NCBI GenBank assembly: GCA_030692145.1
Contig: JAUYCU010000023.1
Coordinates: forward strand, 1 to 8,118
Length of the DNA stretch: 8,118 nt
Source: a bacterium
Lineage (GTDB): Bacteria; Patescibacteriota; Minisyncoccia; RBG-13-40-8-A
Reading direction: 5' to 3'
In this document: piece by piece, positions 5,322 to 8,118 of the stretch
Numbering within the stretch: the stretch's first letter is position 1
Layout of the letters: each line of letters starts with the position of its first letter
Program-made: the position numbers and the translations under genes
Notes under the pieces: generated by a model
Database searches by the model: none
Told to the model about the DNA's origin: nothing
The model's input: only the letters and a program-made list of their open reading frames with translations

Positions 5322-5429
5322 TTATCTGAATAATGGAATTAACAAAAACGCAATCATGCTTAAGGTCACGATAATTACGGCTATAAACCAGAATATTTTG
5401 GCGATTTTGGTGAATTTTTTGTCTTTCAT
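5322..5429 (-). CDS. 35-residue single-helix membrane protein in the lepA-ftsB junction
   Basis: The ATG (5429-5427) overlaps the lepA TGA as ATGA, and the TAA (5324-5322) lies 1 nt before the start of the FtsB-like gene. The peptide begins MKDKKFTKIAKIFWFIAVII and continues VTLSMIAFLLIPLFR: a basic cytoplasmic N-terminus with five Lys in the first 11 residues, then one hydrophobic helix (about 13-33), and a terminal Arg. The positive-inside rule predicts that the N-terminus stays inside. GAAAG precedes the start as a weak ribosome site. Exact interlocking with both neighbours, together with a clean membrane-protein composition, makes a chance ORF unlikely. No family can be assigned with confidence. 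Small KKK-plus-helix proteins of this type occur in other bacteria, also without known function. A role beside FtsB in the division or envelope machinery is a guess from position. Confidence 0.75.
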   Translation of the reverse strand: MKDKKFTKIAKIFWFIAVIIVTLSMIAFLLIPLFR

Positions 5430-7150
5430 CTTTCTTTCAATATTTTTAAAAATACGTCCGAAGGAATGGTAATTTTTCCGATTTGCGCCATTTTCTTTTT
5501 GCCCTTCTTCTGTTTCTCCAATAATTTCTTTTTTCTGGTAACGTCACCACCGTAAAGATAACCGGTTACGTCTTTTCTCGATGCTTTTTTTGTTTCTCTG
5601 GCAAGCACCCTGCCCTCCACAGATGCTTGAATCGGAACGGCGAATTGATATGTGGGCAAACTTTCCTTCAATAAATCGACGATTCTTTTCCCCTCTTTGT
5701 ATGCTTCTTCCTTTCTTACCATTTTTGAAAACGCCTCTACTTTCTCATGGTTAATCAAAATCTCCAGATTAACCAAGTCGGCTTCTTTATAACCAATCAG
5801 CTTGTAGGCCATTGAAGCATACCCCGAACTTACGTTTTTAAGCTTATCATAGAACCCTCTTAGGATAATGTCCAGCGGACCGTCATAAAAAATCATTATT
5901 TTCTCTTCGGTCAACCATTTTGTATTTTGGAATACTCCCGGAAATCCGCCCAAAAGATTGTTTACCTGACCGACATATTTACTGGGGACGATTATTTCCA
6001 TTTCTATCCACGGCTCCTCAACTTTTTCTTCCGATTTTTTATAAACAACACTCGGAGAAGTGATTACCAAATCCAAATTGTAATCCCTTTTCAGTCTTTC
6101 GCCGACGATTTCCAAATGCAACATTCCCAAAAACCCGCAACGAAATCCCCGACCAAGCGTTCCCGAAGATTCAGGAAGAAAATTCAAGGAGGCATCGTTC
6201 AATTTCAGTTTTCCTAATCCATCTTTCAATAAATCGTAATTATCACTATCAATCGGATAAAAACTGGCAAAAACAACCGACTGCGGCTCCTGATAACCCC
6301 TTAGGCTTTGAATTTTAAAACGCGAAGTTTCAATAGTAATCGTATCGCCAACTCTACATTTTTCTATCTCTTTAAATCCGGTCGCGATATACCCTATTTC
6401 TCCCTGGTTTAATTCTTTTGCGGAAAACAACTCCGGTTTAAAAAATCCGGTCTCCAGGACTTCGGTTTTGGCTCCCGACTGCATAAAAAAAATATTGTCT
6501 CCGGTCTTAACATTACCGTCAAAAACTCTCACATAGGCAATAACGCCTTTATACGCATCGTATTCTGAATCGAAAATAATCGCGCGCAAGTCTTCGCTCT
6601 CGTCGTTTTTCGGAGAAGGAACTTTTTTTATCACTTCTTCCAAAACCATTTCTACGTTTTTTCCGGTTTTTGCCGAAATCAAAATAATTTCTTCTTTTTT
6701 AATCTCCAAAAGACTTTCTATTTCCTGCTTTGTTTTTTCCAATTCCGCGGTAGGTAAATCGATTTTATTGATTACCGGAATTATGGTCAAATTCTCTTTT
6801 CGCGCCAATTCCAGATTGGTCAAAGTTTGCGCCTGAACCCCTTGGGTTGCATCAACCAACAGAATTCCGCCCTCAACCGCAGCCAAGCTTCTCGATACTT
6901 CATAGGAAAAATCGACATGTCCGGGGGTATCAATCAGATTTAAAATATAACCTTTCCATTCCATTCTTACCGGCTGCATCTTAATGGTAATGCCCCTTTC
7001 CCTCTCAATCGCCATTCTGTCCAGATACTGCGGCCGCATTTTTCTCGCATCAACTGTTTTGGTAATTTCCAAAAACCTGTCGGCCAATGTCGATTTTCCG
7101 TGGTCGATATGTGCAAAAATTACAAAATTGCGAATTTTTTCTCGGTTCAT
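5426..7150 (-). CDS. lepA: Elongation factor 4 (LepA), ribosome back-translocase GTPase
   Basis: LepA/EF4 is a translation GTPase of the EF-G class that binds ribosomes and affects elongation and subunit assembly. The protein has 574 residues (E. coli LepA has 599) and looks complete. GTPase motifs: G1 AHIDHGKST (13-21), G2 RGITI (52-56), G3 DTPGH (74-78), G4 NKID (128-131) and G5 SAK (159-161). Domain II and the two EF-G-like domains follow, with RGFRCGFLGMLHLEIV typical of domain III. The LepA-specific C-terminal domain is seen in PIQASVEGRVLARETKKASRKDV, YLYGGD and KKKLLEKQKKGKKKM, ending with IPSDVFLKIL. EF-G domain IV is absent, which separates it from FusA, TypA and TetM. It overlaps murJ by 4 bp (ATGA, 7147-7150) and the small downstream ORF by 4 bp, so it sits inside an envelope and division operon. 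Confidence 0.97.
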   Translation of the reverse strand: MNREKIRNFVIFAHIDHGKSTLADRFLEITKTVDARKMRPQYLDRMAIERERGITIKMQPVRMEWKGYILNLIDTPGHVDFSYEVSRSLAAVEGGILLVDATQGVQAQTLTNLELARKENLTIIPVINKIDLPTAELEKTKQEIESLLEIKKEEIILISAKTGKNVEMVLEEVIKKVPSPKNDESEDLRAIIFDSEYDAYKGVIAYVRVFDGNVKTGDNIFFMQSGAKTEVLETGFFKPELFSAKELNQGEIGYIATGFKEIEKCRVGDTITIETSRFKIQSLRGYQEPQSVVFASFYPIDSDNYDLLKDGLGKLKLNDASLNFLPESSGTLGRGFRCGFLGMLHLEIVGERLKRDYNLDLVITSPSVVYKKSEEKVEEPWIEMEIIVPSKYVGQVNNLLGGFPGVFQNTKWLTEEKIMIFYDGPLDIILRGFYDKLKNVSSGYASMAYKLIGYKEADLVNLEILINHEKVEAFSKMVRKEEAYKEGKRIVDLLKESLPTYQFAVPIQASVEGRVLARETKKASRKDVTGYLYGGDVTRKKKLLEKQKKGKKKMAQIGKITIPSDVFLKILKER

Positions 7151-8118
7151 TTTTTCAATACTTTTCTAACCAAAGCTATGGCTTCTTCCGACTTCAAGGC
7201 TAAAGCAGAAAAAAAATAAACAATAATACCGAAAAATGCCGAAATTCCTGTCTGAATAAAGATTCCCCAGAACGTGCGTGTATTAAGAAAAAGTGAAGAG
7301 ACGTGAAGGGTTGTATAAATCATAACCCCCATTACCATGCAGGATAAAATTATTTTCACCAGAAAATCCAAAATATTTTTACGCTTCCCGAATTCTATCT
7401 TTCGAGAAAAAAACTTAATAAGCACAAAAAAACTGACAATGGCAGATAAGGAAAAAGCAATTGGAAGCCCTAAAACAGAGAAGTCGTTTATCCCGGCAAG
7501 TTTTAAAGAGTCGGAAATAAAATCGGAGAAAAGATTATCCTGTCGCAAAACCCAAACGAAAAAGAAGCTGAAAATAATATTAAGCACAACGCCGAATAAA
7601 CTTACAAATACCGGTGTTTTTGTGTCGTGAAAAGAATAAAATGCACGAGAAATTAAAGGAATCAGGCTTTGCGCAAAAACACTAAAAGCAAAAATTCCTA
7701 GGGCGGCGGCGGTTAACCTCGTGTCCGCCCAACCGAACTGGCCCGTACCCAAAACAATTCTTACAATTTGCGCCCTGAGAAGAAAAAATATAACCGTAAT
7801 CGGTAAAACCCAAAAAAGAATCTGACTAAAGGTGGAAAAAAATCCGCGAGAAAAATTTTCTTTGTCTTTTTCCGCAAACGATTTGGCCAACTTCGGAAAA
7901 GTTGCGGTGGCGAAAGAAATCCCAATAATTCCTATCGGAACATACTGAAGATTGTTGGATAAATTAAAAACCGCAATACTTCCTGTGGCTAGAGTCGAAG
8001 CAATGGCGGTAATAACCCAAAAATTAATCTGCGTTCCCGCCAATCCGACAGTTCTGGGAATCATAAGTTTAATGATTTTTCTGATTCCTTCGTGATAAAA
8101 AGTGAATATTTTCTGCCA
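7147..8118 (-). CDS. murJ: Lipid II flippase MurJ (MviN), 5' end outside window
   Basis: MurJ is an integral membrane flippase of the MOP superfamily that moves the peptidoglycan precursor lipid II across the cytoplasmic membrane. The frame is open to the right edge: beyond the internal Met at 8064 it continues upstream as WQKIFTFYHEGIRKIIKL, a normal MurJ context, so 8064 is not the start. The window holds the last 323 residues of a protein usually of about 500-550. Family features include IPRTVGLAGTQINFWV, NLQYVPIGIIGISFATATFP, the GQFGWADTRLTAAALGIF region and RAFYSFHDTKTPVFVS (compare the MurJ motif RAFYALKDTKTP), along with many membrane helices. The C-terminus (KSEEAIALVRKVLKK) is short and basic. 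It is the first visible gene of the minus-strand operon, and the promoter must lie outside the window. Confidence 0.95.
   Translation of the reverse strand, partial: WQKIFTFYHEGIRKIIKLMIPRTVGLAGTQINFWVITAIASTLATGSIAVFNLSNNLQYVPIGIIGISFATATFPKLAKSFAEKDKENFSRGFFSTFSQILFWVLPITVIFFLLRAQIVRIVLGTGQFGWADTRLTAAALGIFAFSVFAQSLIPLISRAFYSFHDTKTPVFVSLFGVVLNIIFSFFFVWVLRQDNLFSDFISDSLKLAGINDFSVLGLPIAFSLSAIVSFFVLIKFFSRKIEFGKRKNILDFLVKIILSCMVMGVMIYTTLHVSSLFLNTRTFWGIFIQTGISAFFGIIVYFFSALALKSEEAIALVRKVLKK

Noticed and set aside
7701..7730. GGGCGG...CCGCCC inverted repeat in murJ as another inserted palindrome
   Set aside because: The encoded ADTRLTAAALG segment is a normal conserved part of MurJ, so the pairing is best explained by codon choice.
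1..8118. UGA recoding, CRISPR array, prophage or transposon genes
   Set aside because: TGA ends murJ and lepA at exact overlaps and does not appear inside the genes. No regularly spaced repeats and no transposase, integrase or phage proteins were seen.

Overview
The window looks like chromosomal DNA from a Candidate Phyla Radiation (Patescibacteria) bacterium, probably a Parcubacteria-type lineage. This is an inference. It rests on AT-rich, tightly packed genes, the style of the RecG, LepA and FtsB-like proteins, a 162-residue membrane protein of a type I associate with these bacteria, and short GC-rich palindromes both between and inside genes. TGA is used as a stop codon (murJ, lepA), so the UGA-to-glycine code of Gracilibacteria/Absconditabacteria does not apply.

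Left part, plus strand: the end of a membrane-protein gene (to 133) overlaps a two-helix membrane protein gene (123-611). A palindrome (618-641) and a tRNA-Arg with anticodon GCG (649-720) follow, with a weak terminator after the tRNA. Next comes a compact independent transcription unit at 773-1014. It has a near-consensus extended -10 promoter, a strong Shine-Dalgarno, a 40-codon ORF (836-958) of unusually high GC, and a textbook intrinsic terminator. I do not recognise the peptide, and it is the strongest candidate for something undescribed here. recG (1044-3191) lies directly downstream without an obvious promoter of its own and carries a GC-rich in-frame insertion.

Centre: 3192-3391 separates convergent genes. 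It holds a symmetric structure: a 21-bp inverted repeat encloses three hairpins, and the outer two form back-to-back intrinsic terminators, one for each strand.

Right part, minus strand, read from 8118 down to 3392: murJ (5' end outside the window), lepA, a 35-codon single-helix membrane protein, an FtsB/DivIC-like division protein and a membrane family-2 glycosyltransferase. Neighbouring genes overlap by 4 bp or lie 1-3 nt apart, so this is almost certainly one translationally coupled operon. It joins lipid II flipping, translation, septum assembly and an envelope polysaccharide step. The glycosyltransferase carries a second in-frame GC-rich palindromic insertion.

No CRISPR array, transposase, integrase or phage gene was seen.
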